Source of the DNA: Clostridium_I sp963725425 | GTDB taxonomy: Bacteria > Bacillota > Clostridia > Clostridiales > Clostridiaceae | Reading direction: 5' to 3' | Assembly: GCA_963725425.1 (NCBI GenBank) | Contig: CAVRYJ010000006.1 | Span: 620,001-684,000, forward strand | Length of the DNA stretch: 64,000 nt | Shown here: positions 20,797 to 28,939 of the stretch, piece by piece | Layout: each line of letters opens with the position of its first letter | How positions within the stretch are numbered: position 1 is the first letter of the stretch | Made by a program: the position numbers and the translations under genes | Notes under the pieces: generated by a model | The model's input: only the letters and a program-made list of their open reading frames with translations | Database searches by the model: none | What the model was told of the DNA's origin: nothing

Positions 20797-20860
20797 TATA
20801 GTGCTCTTTAGAATATAATTAAAGTTGGTTACATTTAATTATATTCTAAAGAGCACTATA
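20797..20860. repeat. Perfect 27-bp inverted repeat between divergent genes
   Basis: Arms at 20797-20823 and 20834-20860 are exact complements, starting TATAGTGCTCTTTAGAATAT, around a 10-base loop GTTGGTTACA. It lies between the divergent AraC/GH39 and luxS genes, 98 bp before the luxS start. It could be a small insertion, a bidirectional transcription barrier or an operator. Confidence 0.8.
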
Positions 20861-20958
20861 TTATCAAATTTCTGCATGCACTTTTCTTATTTATATTAAA
20901 GTGTTATGATTTTATTACAAACAATTTTATGATTAGCGATTTTAAGGAGGATAACGAT

Positions 20959-21438
20959 ATGGAAAAAATAGCGAGCTTCACAGTTGACCATTTAAGACTA
21001 AAACCTGGAGTATATGTTTCGAGAAAAGACAAGGTTGGAGAAAATATTGTTACTACATTTGATTTAAGACTAACTACACCAAATCTTGAACCCGTCCTAA
21101 ACACTGCTGAAGTACATGCAATAGAACATTTGGCAGCAACCTATTTAAGAAATGATGAGGCTTTTTCATCAAAGACTGTTTACTTTGGACCAATGGGTTG
21201 CAGAACTGGTTTCTACCTTATACTTAGTGGAGATTATAGATCAAAGGATATTGTGGACCTGTTAATTGGCTTATTTAAATTTATTGCAGATTATAAGGGC
21301 GATATCCCTGGAGCTGCTCCTAAAGATTGTGGTAATTATCTTGATATGAATCTTCCTATGGCTAAATATGTTGCCAGCAAATATCTTAATAATGTTCTAT
21401 TAAATATTAGTGAAGAAACTTTGAATTATCCACAATAA
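20959..21438 (+). CDS. luxS: S-ribosylhomocysteine lyase LuxS
   Basis: LuxS cleaves S-ribosylhomocysteine to homocysteine and the AI-2 precursor DPD, recycling methyl-cycle by-products. The 159-residue protein has the metal ligands HxxEH at His53 and His57 and Cys124 (PKDCGNYLDM), the base Glu56, and the catalytic Cys81 in GPMGCRTGFY. The start is the ATG at 20959, placed seven bases after AAGGAGG; the frame is open ten codons further up but without a site. No pfs or metK gene is adjacent. A strong terminator follows immediately. Confidence 0.97.
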   Translation: MEKIASFTVDHLRLKPGVYVSRKDKVGENIVTTFDLRLTTPNLEPVLNTAEVHAIEHLAATYLRNDEAFSSKTVYFGPMGCRTGFYLILSGDYRSKDIVDLLIGLFKFIADYKGDIPGAAPKDCGNYLDMNLPMAKYVASKYLNNVLLNISEETLNYPQ

Positions 21439-21440
21439 AA

Positions 21441-21487
21441 AAAAGTTGCAAATGATTTTATTTACTCATAAATCATTTGCAACTTTT
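21441..21487. terminator. Bidirectional terminator after luxS
   Basis: A stem AAAAGTTGCAAATGATT with its exact complement is followed by a T-run on the plus strand and preceded by an A-run. It serves luxS on the plus strand and could also serve the convergent minus-strand gene that ends at 21526. Confidence 0.9.
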
Positions 21488-21525
21488 TTTATTCATTTGT
21501 TTGCTTATTAAACAGCTTTGACTTT

Positions 21526-21951
21526 TTAAATATTTTTTTCTGGAATGGTTTCTTCTGAAATTTCTGTGTCTCCTGCTACTTCTGCTACTTCTTCAACTTC
21601 TTCAACTGAATTATTTTTACTTACTAATTTCAAACCTTTTGTAATTTTATCATTAATCATGCCAGCACCTAATAAAACAAATGCTAACCCAAAATATACA
21701 CCAATGGAATTAAATATTGCAGGAAGTAATTGAGATGATATCAATTGCTTAGATGCTGCACTTACCTGAGCTGCTGTAGCTCCTTGTGCTTCTTGTGTTA
21801 CATATGAAGCAATGGTAGTCCTGAACACAATAACATTAGTTACTAATGATGCTACTCCAATAATAGCTACAACTATAGCTACAACGAACAGAACAATAGA
21901 ACCTTTAGCAATTTTTGATTTTTCTGATAGATTTTTTTCTTCAACGTTCAT
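21526..21951 (-). CDS. Small two-helix membrane protein, function unknown
   Basis: I do not recognise a family. The 141-residue protein has a charged N-terminus, a helix at about residues 17-42 (IVLFVVAIVVAIIGVASLV), an Ala/Gln-rich loop, a second helix (FNSIGVYFGLAFVLLGAGM) and an acidic Glu/Val-rich tail (EEVEEVAEVAGDTEISEE). The ATG at 21951 follows TGGAG at eight bases; a longer open frame upstream lacks a site. It is convergent with luxS and monocistronic. The acidic cytoplasmic tail could mediate protein contacts, but this is a guess. Confidence 0.7.
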   Translation of the reverse strand: MNVEEKNLSEKSKIAKGSIVLFVVAIVVAIIGVASLVTNVIVFRTTIASYVTQEAQGATAAQVSAASKQLISSQLLPAIFNSIGVYFGLAFVLLGAGMINDKITKGLKLVSKNNSVEEVEEVAEVAGDTEISEETIPEKNI

Positions 21952-22162
21952 AGTTTTTTCTCCATTCCGCCCTAAAAGGCTATGTAATAATTTCAACAAT
22001 TCATATATTATTTGAATTTATTATATTATACCACCTAATCCTAGTCTAAAAAAGGAATCTGTAATAATTTACATTTTGTTTTCATTACGAACACAATTTT
22101 AACAAATACAAATTAATGATAATTAGCGATTTCTAAGAAAATAAGTTGTTGACCAGTAGCCC

Positions 22163-22223
22163 TTAGGCATCATGGAAAAAATAACAAGTCAGCATTCTGG
22201 TTTATTTTGTGGTATGTGCCTTA
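22163..22223. repeat. AAGGCA hairpin repeat, copy 2
   Basis: A 61-bp copy starts TTAGGCATCATGGAAAAAAT, continues AACAAGTCAGCATTCTGG and ends GTGCCTTA. The two ends are inverted copies of each other, so the element folds on itself. It lies upstream of the MCP-like gene. Confidence 0.8.
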
Positions 22224-22238
22224 TTGAAAAATGCAAGG

Positions 22239-22278
22239 TTCTAAACTATAATATAAATATACATATTATAGTTTAGAA
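22239..22278. promoter_or_regulatory. Inverted repeat just before the MCP-like gene
   Basis: Perfect 16-bp arms TTCTAAACTATAATAT and ATATTATAGTTTAGAA flank an 8-base loop. The right arm abuts the ribosome binding site, and TATAAT-like words lie inside. It may be an operator or an RNA hairpin controlling the gene. Confidence 0.5.
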
Positions 22279-22292
22279 AGAGGGTTTTTATT

Positions 22293-23128
22293 GTGGCTGA
22301 AATTACTGACAACGATTTACTAGCGAATATTGCTAATTTATTACCTTCAATATCAGAATTATTTAATAATGAGATAGGTTTTTTAATTTCTGATAAAGAA
22401 AAAATTATAAAAATATCCAAAAGTAAAGATGGTAGCATGGGTGGAAGTTATAATGAAGGTACTGCACTACCTCATGATATACCTGCTTATTTGTGTCAAA
22501 AGAAGGCAAACTCATAGAAAAGAACCTTTCGAAGGAATATTTTGGGACTTCCATTAAAGCCGCTGCTGTTCCTATAAGAAATGCAAGTGGTAAAATAATT
22601 GGAAGTATTGCTCTTGGAAAAAGAGATTGGGGTAATGATATAAAAGCCCATTCTAAAAACCTAGATGTTTCCTTTACTAATATATTAAAGGTTATTGAAA
22701 ATTTAGGCCAAGGTGTACAAACCATTTCTGATTCTAGTAGCAAAATATTGATTGAAGTAGAAAAAACTAATGAAGATATGAACAAGACCGATGAAGTTTT
22801 AAAGTTTGTTGAGAACGTGGCAAAGCAAACAAATCTATTAGGTCTTAATGCTGCAATAGAGGCTTCTAGAGCTGGTGAAATGGGAAAAGGTTTTAGTGTT
22901 GTAGCCAATGAGATAAGAAAATTATCTACTTCTAGTAGCCAGTCTATTAAAGAAATAAATATTGTATTAGGTGAATTAAAAAATTCAACTCAAAATATAG
23001 CAATTGGAATTTCTGATAATGATAAAATGCTACATGATCAGCAGGATAATATTAATAAGATAAACTCAAGCATAACTGATCTTAATAGTATAGCAACGCT
23101 TATTAAAGAAATCGGCGAAAATGTTTAA
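22293..23128 (+). pseudogene. Soluble methyl-accepting-type sensor protein, frameshifted
   Basis: The repaired product is about 278 residues with no membrane segment. Residues 1-130 form a small sensor domain (DNEIG-type start, later SIKAAAVPIRNASGKIIGSI). The C-terminal half is a methyl-accepting signalling domain with the conserved hairpin tip LLGLNAAIEASRAGEMGKGF. The frame breaks at TTT 22490-22492, where one missing T restores PAYFVSKEGKLIEKNLSKEY. The start is a GTG at 22293 behind AAAGAGGG. Cytoplasmic receptor-like proteins of this size occur in clostridia; whether it couples to chemotaxis or another CheW-type pathway is not shown. No che genes are near. Confidence 0.75.
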
Positions 23129-23134
23129 TCCAAA

Positions 23135-23157
23135 TAAGGCATCATCAAAGAAATAAC
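23135..23157. repeat. Half copy of the AAGGCA repeat
   Basis: TAAGGCATCATCAAAGAAAT, then AAC, matches only the left arm of the dispersed repeat, directly after the MCP-like stop codon. Confidence 0.5.
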
Positions 23158-23165
23158 CTTTAAAA

Positions 23166-23208
23166 AATTAAGGGAGGAGCTTCATATTCTGAAGCTCCTC
23201 CCTTAATT
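23166..23208. terminator. Bidirectional terminator between convergent genes
   Basis: An 18-bp perfect GC-rich stem AATTAAGGGAGGAGCTTC with a 7-base loop separates the plus-strand MCP-like gene from the minus-strand EFR1 gene. T-rich sequence on both sides fits a shared terminator. Confidence 0.9.
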
Positions 23209-23211
23209 CAT

Positions 23212-23996
23212 TTATATATTCATTTCATTTACATTTATATTAGGATTTTTATATCTTCCTTTTTTTTCTGTACCTTTTCCATATTGGATTGCTCGTGTTG
23301 GACATAAATTAATGCAAGCTAAACACTGAATACAATTTTTTCCCCAAATCGGCTTTTTTTTCACCTTAATGTTTTTACAATTACATGTACTCTCACATAT
23401 ACCACAGCCAGTACAATTATGGCTTGCATGGAATTTTTTGTATCTAAACATTTTTTATTAAAAAGTGGATTAATAACCGAAGTTAAAACTACAGGCATAA
23501 ATCCTTTTTCAACTTCAAAAACATCTTCACTTCTATCTTTAATAACCTGATTTATTCTATTCAAAACCTGTTCAGCCTGGCAAAGCTTTTCCTTTTCCAC
23601 TTCTTTTGTATCAACATCTCCGCCTATTATATAATTACTAGGCATTTGCAACGAAAAGCCACTTTTTAATGACATATTTTTTTTATTTAAGCAAGCACCA
23701 ATAGCCTTTATAGCATTTCCTGCATTTCCACCACAGGTTGCTACTGTAAATGTATAATTATTATTATAGTTAATAAACTTTGCTTTTTTAATAAATTCAA
23801 GAACCATTTTAGGTGGTGCCCACGCATAAATTGGATAAACAAATCCTATAATTTCATCATCTTTTAAAGTGTACTCATAACTTGAATCTTTATTATTCAT
23901 GGCAGATGCTATTGAAATCAAATTTTCTTTACTATGTTCACCTATGTTTTTTGCTGCATACAAGGAATTCCCCGTACCTGAAAAATAAAATATCAT
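23212..23996 (-). pseudogene. EFR1-type flavodoxin/ferredoxin fusion, frameshifted
   Basis: The repaired protein is about 261 residues. The N-terminal flavodoxin-like domain begins MIFYFSGTGNSLYAAKNI, with an FMN phosphate loop SGTGNS and FVYPIYAWAPP. The C-terminal domain binds two [4Fe-4S] clusters through CTGCGICESTC and CIQCLACINLCP. Such fusions shuttle electrons, but the partners are unknown. The frame breaks at the T6 run at 23451-23456; one missing base restores NKKMFRYKKFHASHNC. The ATG at 23996 follows AAAGGAGAT. A sequence error is the likeliest cause. Confidence 0.85.
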
Positions 23997-24103
23997 TACT
24001 TATCTCCTTTTGAATATTCTTAAATTTAATGTTAAGGTTAACTCGTAAATTATACCATATTACGTCTTAGTCTGTTACATTAGTTTATTTCCACATACTA
24101 TTA

Positions 24104-24155
24104 TGTAAAAAATAGACCAGAATACTAACTTGTTATTTTTTTGATGATGCCTTAA
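24104..24155. repeat. AAGGCA hairpin repeat, copy 3 (reverse orientation)
   Basis: Read on the minus strand it starts TTAAGGCATCATCAAAAAAA and continues TAACAAGTTAGTATTCTGGT with CTATTTTTTAC. It is the best match to the family consensus at the left end. It lies in the 346-bp gap before the first IS110 element, which otherwise holds only an A+T-rich leader. Confidence 0.8.
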
Positions 24156-24250
24156 TTATTTACATGCAAGTTTTTTCTTGTTTATACCTTATAAATACTA
24201 TAGTATGTTATATAATATAATAACTAAAATCAACTTTATTATAATTTTAC

Positions 24251-24258
24251 GAGGAGTG
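24251..24258 (+). promoter_or_regulatory. Orphaned Shine-Dalgarno sequence of the papain-like gene
   Basis: GAGGAGTG lies immediately left of the IS110 boundary, after an A+T-rich promoter-like stretch at about 24180-24240. Without the insertion it would sit just before the ATG now at 25911, which is the first codon beyond the element. I infer that it was the ribosome binding site of that gene. Confidence 0.65.
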
Positions 24259-24298
24259 AAGAGTGAAAAATAAAGTGGAATTTGAGGCGACCTTAATT

Positions 24299-24322
24299 AA
24301 AGGTTCGTAAGAACCTTTTTTT
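24299..24322 (+). terminator. IS110 end terminator blocking read-in, copy A
   Basis: Stem AAAGGTTC/GAACCTTT with a GTAA loop is followed by further Ts on the plus strand. It faces transcription entering the element from the left, that is from the old promoter of the papain-like gene, and would stop it. On the other strand it can also end the transposase message. Confidence 0.75.
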
Positions 24323-24342
24323 GAAGTATTAACAAGTTAGTA

Positions 24343-25614
24343 TTAGTTATCGTTGCATTTAACTAATAAAGAAGTATCATAACCTTGAGATTCAAGGTAA
24401 GCAAAAACATTAGTATCATTTAAAGTTACTTTTGGCCGATTGAAATTTGGATTCATTAATTCAATATAATCTCTTGGATTAAAGGATTGTTTCTCACAAA
24501 TTATGTGGTAAATAGATACCATCATCATTCTGGCAATAGCAATAATTGCTTTTTTGTGTCCACGGCGCTTTTTAATTCGTCCATATTTTATTGAAAAATA
24601 AGGTTGTTTTTTGCTCTTAATTGCAGCAAGCGCACATTGAACCATCATTGGTTTTAAATAAGCACCTGCTTTTGCTATTCGGACAGATTTTTTCTTGCCA
24701 GCGGATTCATTATTACTAGGTGAAAGTCCACACCAAGAACAAAGATGTTTTGCATCATCAAAGATGTTCATGTTCACACCGATTTCTGCAAGAATAATTG
24801 TGGCACTAAGTTCTGTTATACCAGGGATTGAGGAAATATATTCCACAAATTTATAGTATGGTTTGATACGAACATAAAGTTCCACTTCGGTTTGTGTAAT
24901 CATATTATCTAGATATTCTAGATGTTTTCTGGCCAAATCTAACTTTTTAGCTTGGTCGCTTTCAATATTGTAGCCTTTAATAGCTTCAATGATTTCATCA
25001 GATTTAGCAGTAGCTCTTTTTTTAATAAGCTTACGCAAAGCTTTGTCGTCAATAGTCGTAGACGTATTAGTAAGAAGATACGTCATGATTTCAGTAGCGG
25101 TTTTGCCAAAGGGATCAGACAGAACATTGGCAATTCCAATATTTGAAACAGTCATACAGTTTTGGATGCGGTTCTTTTCAGATGACTTCATACAAACCAA
25201 TTTGAAACGATAACGAGCTAATTCCCGAAGTTGACGAAAGTCTTTTGGTGGAATGAAGGAGCTTCTTACCAAATCAAACTTATAGAGATCAGCAATCCAT
25301 TTAGAATCTTTTTTATCTGTTTTCTTACCTTTAATGGCTTTGACATATTTAGGGTGTGTAAGACATACATCAATATCCCTTTCAAGGTAATTAAAAATAG
25401 GAATCCAGTACTTACCAGTGGACTCCATACAGACATGTTTGCAGTCATTTTCAATTAGCCAATTGTGAAACTTTTGAATATCAGAGTTGATTGTAGAAAA
25501 AGATTTTTGATTATACTTAGATATTCCAGTTTTATCAGTAGTAACGATGGTTGCAACGATAACATTTTTGTGGACGTCAAGCCCGCAACAGATGGGGTAA
25601 GTAAGCCTCATCAT
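24343..25614 (-). CDS. IS110-family transposase (DEDD recombinase), copy A
   Basis: This is a 423-residue recombinase that moves the element using an RNA-guided mechanism known for IS110. The N-terminal RuvC-like domain has Asp13 (GLDVHK), Glu64 (CMESTGKYW), Asp100 and Asp103 (KKTDKKDSKW). The C-terminal domain has ISSIPGITELSATIILAEIG and the catalytic serine region NNESAGKKKS, with Ser304. I use the ATG at 25614, after AGGTGGTGAT; a GTG four codons upstream overlaps that site. It is identical to the copy at 47994-49265, so the transposition is recent. Confidence 0.95.
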   Translation of the reverse strand: MMRLTYPICCGLDVHKNVIVATIVTTDKTGISKYNQKSFSTINSDIQKFHNWLIENDCKHVCMESTGKYWIPIFNYLERDIDVCLTHPKYVKAIKGKKTDKKDSKWIADLYKFDLVRSSFIPPKDFRQLRELARYRFKLVCMKSSEKNRIQNCMTVSNIGIANVLSDPFGKTATEIMTYLLTNTSTTIDDKALRKLIKKRATAKSDEIIEAIKGYNIESDQAKKLDLARKHLEYLDNMITQTEVELYVRIKPYYKFVEYISSIPGITELSATIILAEIGVNMNIFDDAKHLCSWCGLSPSNNESAGKKKSVRIAKAGAYLKPMMVQCALAAIKSKKQPYFSIKYGRIKKRRGHKKAIIAIARMMMVSIYHIICEKQSFNPRDYIELMNPNFNRPKVTLNDTNVFAYLESQGYDTSLLVKCNDN

Positions 25615-25631
25615 AAGTATCACCACCTAGA

Positions 25632-25819
25632 ATAAAAAAGGGATAGCAACATTGACTGTCATCCAACGACTAAATAAACATGGCTTATTACCAATGATAA
25701 GAGTCCGGGCTCAATGTCCCACTTGTTTGTACTTGAAAGGATGACGGCACATATAATTATGCGGGGTCGAAATAAATTCGCCACTCCTCCTCCCGTGCTC
25801 TGTAGTGTATTGCTATCCC
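25632..25819 (-). ncRNA. Candidate IS110 bridge RNA, copy A
   Basis: This is the mirror copy of the RNA described at 47789-47976: about 180 nt closed by GGGATAGCAA and TTGCTATCCC, with two internal branched loops and a terminal T-run. It lies directly upstream of the transposase gene, the usual place of bridge RNAs in the IS110 group. Confidence 0.7.
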
Positions 25820-25910
25820 ATAAAAAAATATTATATCAAAGTGAGGATAGGTGCAATGATTTTTTATAACTTGTTTGTGCCTGAGCGAAGCGAAAGGAAT
25901 GATAAAAATT

Positions 25911-26558
25911 ATGGAAACCTTCATTACAACTAAATTTGCTCCCCTTGAGGAGATTCAATTTAATATATATGACTCAGAAATTTCATATTATGGCGGCAAT
26001 CAGTACTGGTTTCCAAAGAAATTTAATCAGCTTAGCGGTTGTGGCCCAGTTGCTGCCGCTAATATAACTGCATATTTATCTCAAACCTTTCCTGGTAAAT
26101 ATAATGCTTTATACCCTTATAAGGGTATTATAAATAAGAAGGATTTTGTAGATCATATGGTTGAAATCCGAAAATATGTAAAACCAGGGATTTTTGGACT
26201 TACCTCTGTTCAACAATTTTCGGATAATGTTTTAGCTTTTTCTAAAAAAAGAGGCGTATCTTTAGTTCCTCATATTTTAGATGGTAAAACTGCTAGTATT
26301 GAGGAAGCTATAAACTTTATTTCAGCGGCTTTATCTCAAAAACTTCCCATTGCCATCCTAGTTCTTAAACATCCAGTAAAGGAGTTTAAAGAATACACTT
26401 GGCACTGGATGACTATCACTGACTTAAAGCTAAATTCTAAAGATAACATTTATTATATTTCAGTATCGTCCTATGGTGAACATCGAAAAATAAATTTAGA
26501 TTTGCTTTGGAATGGAAGAAGTGCAAAGCATATAATCAGCTTGGCATATTTCACCTAG
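25911..26558 (+). CDS. Papain-fold (C39-like) cysteine peptidase-like protein
   Basis: This 215-residue protein has a cysteine in LSGCGPVAAANI (Cys44) and a histidine in TWHWMTITDL (His165), the spacing and context of papain-like and C39-type peptidases. An aspartate or asparagine third residue is probable near the C-terminus. No signal peptide or transmembrane segment is seen, so it is likely cytoplasmic. No ABC transporter or bacteriocin gene is adjacent. The start is the ATG at 25911, the first codon outside the IS110 element. A longer in-frame reading (MCLSEAKGMIKIM) comes from element DNA. Its native promoter and Shine-Dalgarno are cut off, so expression is doubtful. Confidence 0.72.
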   Translation: METFITTKFAPLEEIQFNIYDSEISYYGGNQYWFPKKFNQLSGCGPVAAANITAYLSQTFPGKYNALYPYKGIINKKDFVDHMVEIRKYVKPGIFGLTSVQQFSDNVLAFSKKRGVSLVPHILDGKTASIEEAINFISAALSQKLPIAILVLKHPVKEFKEYTWHWMTITDLKLNSKDNIYYISVSSYGEHRKINLDLLWNGRSAKHIISLAYFT

Positions 26559-26576
26559 TTTCTATATTTAAGCACC

Positions 26577-27415
26577 TTATATTTCAGTTTTTGTACGAGA
26601 TCCAGTTTTTAAATTAATTTCTACAATTTCTGGAGTAGCAAAAATCTTATAGGTAGCACTCCATTACCTATGCCATAGGTTACTACTATATCTCTATTTT
26701 CCTCATAAACCATCTTCTTCACATACTTTTGACCGTATTTAGAAGATGTATATGGGGCATATAGACCAAAAAAGGTTACTTGACCTCCATGAGTATGTCC
26801 AGAGAGCCCTAAGTCATAATTAATTAGGTTTTTATAATCACTAAAAAAATCAGGATTATGAGATATAGCAATAGTAAAATTTTTATTATTTTCTTTAAAC
26901 ATATTAATTTTTGGATTTCCCTCCACTAAATCATCAACCCCTATTAGTTCAATACTATTTTCGCCCATATTGATGATTTCCTTAGAGTTTTTAAGTAGCG
27001 TGAAGGAACTTGAATTAATTTCATTTAATAGAGAAACCCTTCTGGTGAAATAATCATGATTTCCTAGCACTGTAAATACTCCTAATTTAGCTTTTAATTT
27101 TTTTAGTATTTTAAACTCTCTATCTAAATACTTACTTACATCTGCTTTGCTCTTTACTGAAATATCTAAATAATCTCCTCCTATTATTATAATGGAGGGC
27201 TCTAGTTTATTTATTCTATTGACTATCCTTATTAATCTATTAGCTCTAAAGAACCGTCCATAGTGAATATCGGATATAAAAACAATTTTAAAATCATTGA
27301 AACTTTTTTGTATCTTGTCATTTTTAATTTTAATTCTTCGAACTCTATATACTTGAGCTTCAATTAGAATCCACAATGAAAAAAAAAGAAATAGGTATAT
27401 TAAAATATTAGTCAT
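26577..27415 (-). CDS. Membrane-anchored metallophosphoesterase
   Basis: One N-terminal membrane helix (LIYLFLFFSLWILIEAQVY) precedes a calcineurin-like phosphoesterase domain. Metal-binding motifs are FISDIHYGR, GGDYLD, GNHDYF and SGHTHGGQ in order, as in the YkuE/YaeI group thought to act on lipid head groups. As written the frame ends at 26621 with an atypical tail. One missing base at the A-run 26640-26644 restores RFFATPEIVEINLKTGSRTK and a stop at 26577, the normal family ending. The ATG at 27415 follows AAAGGAG. It is a single gene convergent with the papain-like gene. Confidence 0.85.
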
Positions 27416-27580
27416 CCGTAGCTCCTTTGTTAAACTCTATACATTACCGTTATCATACCATTATATCAGACATTTTTATATCACTAAAAAATCCTGTATC
27501 TTATTGTGGTTATCATAACTATAATTTTTGAAAATTAACCATTAGTTAAACCAATGCATATACTGTATCGAGGTGATTCT

Positions 27581-27711
27581 ATGATTATTTCTGATGATAA
27601 AAATAGAAGATGGAATGGAAGGAAATGCTTGAAAATTGTACTGCAGAAGTTAGAAGTGGTTATTTTCTCAAAACCCAACCACCTTTTCAATATACAGGAG
27701 AAAATAAATAA
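27581..27711 (+). pseudogene. Possible small protein (about 43 residues), frameshifted
   Basis: An ATG at 27581 follows GAGGTG at five bases and reads MIISDDKNRRWNG. The neighbouring frame continues with KEMLENCTAEVRSGYFLKTQ and PPFQYTGENK, then stops at 27709-27711. One missing A near 27611 would join them. The second part has a more protein-like composition than the single-frame reading, which runs on into a dispersed repeat. I do not recognise a family; it may be noise. Confidence 0.3.
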
Positions 27712-27771
27712 GGCACCTGCAAAAAAAATAGCAAGTCAGTATGCTAGTCTATTTTGTGTCAGATGTCTAAT
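27709..27771. repeat. AAGGCA hairpin repeat, copy 4
   Basis: TAAGGCACCTGCAAAAAAAA followed by TAGCAAGTCAGTATGCTAGT and CTATTTTGTG, ending AGATGTCTAA. It follows a small possible gene directly. Confidence 0.75.
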
Positions 27772-27793
27772 AAATGTAATGATGCGTAAATTT

Positions 27794-27839
27794 AAAGTAT
27801 TATTCCTAGTGGTGACTAAGTCCTTAAGAATAATACTTT
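27794..27839. terminator. Terminator-like hairpin
   Basis: Arms AAAGTATTATTCCT and AAGAATAATACTTT (one mismatch) enclose an 18-base loop. It sits past the end of the truncated SNF2-associated gene. Confidence 0.45.
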
Positions 27840-27870
27840 ATTAATTTCTTTTCATTACAACCAATCTTTA

Positions 27871-28401
27871 TCAACTAAATGGAAAAAGAGTGCTACTGCC
27901 TCCATGAATATTGGGACTGAGCTCTTTAAAAAATAGTTCTACACTTCCATTATAATTATGAATTTTTGTGCAAAATACCTTATTAAGTGCTCTCCAAACC
28001 ACTCTTAACCATTTATCATCTATTAATTCAGAACTGCTAAAGCAAGAAATATTTCCCAGTAAATATTTAATATCTTCTTCCTCTAAATTAACCTCAACTT
28101 TGTCTCTACGTAATTCAATTACAGGTACTTTTACTAGTTTTTTTATAAAAGTAGTTGAAATACGTCTTAAATAACTTAAGGAGTCAGAAAATTCATGGAC
28201 CTCTTCGAGAAAACCTAGATAAAAAAGTGCTTCGTATAGATTCTCTTTGTATTGTTTATATATTTCCTCTTGAAGTATTATTTCTTTTTCTGCTAATTGT
28301 TCATTTGCTACTTTCCAATCCAATTGAAATTGTCCTCTTGGTTTGATAATAACTATGATTTTTTTATTATGTAATGTATTAATTTTATTATGCTGTGACA
28401 T
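27871..28401 (-). pseudogene. Truncated SNF2-helicase N-terminal domain (relic)
   Basis: The 176 residues align end to end with the first part of the SNF2 helicase encoded at 40843-43518. Shared stretches include IIVIIKPRGQFQLDW against LIIVIKPEGSFEIDF, ILQEEIYKQYKEN against FLQEEFYNRFTKN, and KIHNYNGSVELFFKELSPNIH against MIQNYNGSAQQFFASFNSNIH. The match stops abruptly just after that, and no helicase motif is present. It therefore keeps only the N-terminal accessory domain of an SNF2 gene. The ATG at 28401 and its AAGGG site remain intact, so a short product could still be made. Divergence from the intact gene is large, so this is an old paralogue. Confidence 0.72.
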
Positions 28402-28510
28402 GTCTTCTATCCCTTCATTGGTAAATTTTCATTTGTTTCTATTATACAATATAATTCGTTATAAATAAATTACGAATTTGCAATGCATTTACAATATGTG
28501 TAAATAACTA

Positions 28511-28539
28511 TTGACACAATCTACACCTAGTAGTACTAT
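28511..28539 (+). promoter_or_regulatory. Promoter of the padR-SEDS operon
   Basis: TTGACA at 28511-28516 and TACTAT at 28534-28539 are separated by 17 bases. Just downstream TACTATGTATATAGATAC and CTCTATGTATA form overlapping direct and inverted repeats, a plausible autoregulatory PadR site. Confidence 0.65.
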
Positions 28540-28597
28540 GTATATAGATACTCTATGTATAAAAAAAATAGATTTGAAAGGAGAATAGGAATAATTA

Positions 28598-28939
28598 ATG
28601 AAAATTAACAAGGAGCTTATGAAAGGTAGTACATCCATTATCATTTTAGGTTTGCTGAGATGCAATGCCATGTATGGTTATGAAATGATAAAAAAGATTG
28701 AACTCAAATCAAAGGGAATGTTTGCTTTTAAAGAAGGCACACTTTATCCTCTACTTCATGGTTTGGAAAGTGACGGTTATATTGACTCCTATTGGGAACA
28801 AAGTCATGAGGGAAGAAAAAGAAAATACTATAGGATTACAAAGATTGGGTCAAAATATCTAGATGAAAAAAAAGTGGAATGGGAAATATATAAAGCTGCT
28901 GTAGACGATTGTTTAGTGGAGGATGCATTATGGGTATAA
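28598..28939 (+). CDS. PadR family transcriptional regulator
   Basis: This 113-residue winged-helix repressor has the typical N-terminus MKGSTSIIILGLLRCNAMYG and YEMIKKIE, the wing region FKEGTLYPLLHGLESDGYI, and GRKRKYYRITKIG. PadR proteins usually repress a neighbouring membrane protein or transporter gene and their own. It overlaps the following SEDS gene by 10 bp, so the two are translated as a unit. The ATG at 28598 has AGGA at seven bases, and a strong promoter lies upstream. Confidence 0.93.
   Translation: MKINKELMKGSTSIIILGLLRCNAMYGYEMIKKIELKSKGMFAFKEGTLYPLLHGLESDGYIDSYWEQSHEGRKRKYYRITKIGSKYLDEKKVEWEIYKAAVDDCLVEDALWV

Larger units (their letters stand above)
24259..25913 (-). mobile_element. 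IS110-family insertion sequence, copy A
   Basis: This 1655-bp stretch is repeated in inverted orientation at 47695-49349. The transposase proteins are identical, and the flanking parts I compared base by base also agree. It holds a single DEDD transposase, about 285 bp of structured non-coding DNA upstream and 84 bp downstream. There are no terminal inverted repeats, as expected for IS110. The last three shared bases at the right are the ATG of the next gene, so they may belong to the target rather than the element. It splits a Shine-Dalgarno sequence from its start codon. Confidence 0.92.

Noticed and set aside
25875..25910. Upstream extension MCLSEAKGMIK of the papain-like gene (same extension on the MBL gene)
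   Set aside because: Those codons are IS110 DNA shared by both loci, so they are not native gene sequence.
27554..27844. A 96-codon open frame
   Set aside because: Its second half is the translation of a dispersed repeat; the internal small ORF at 27581 is the more credible reading.
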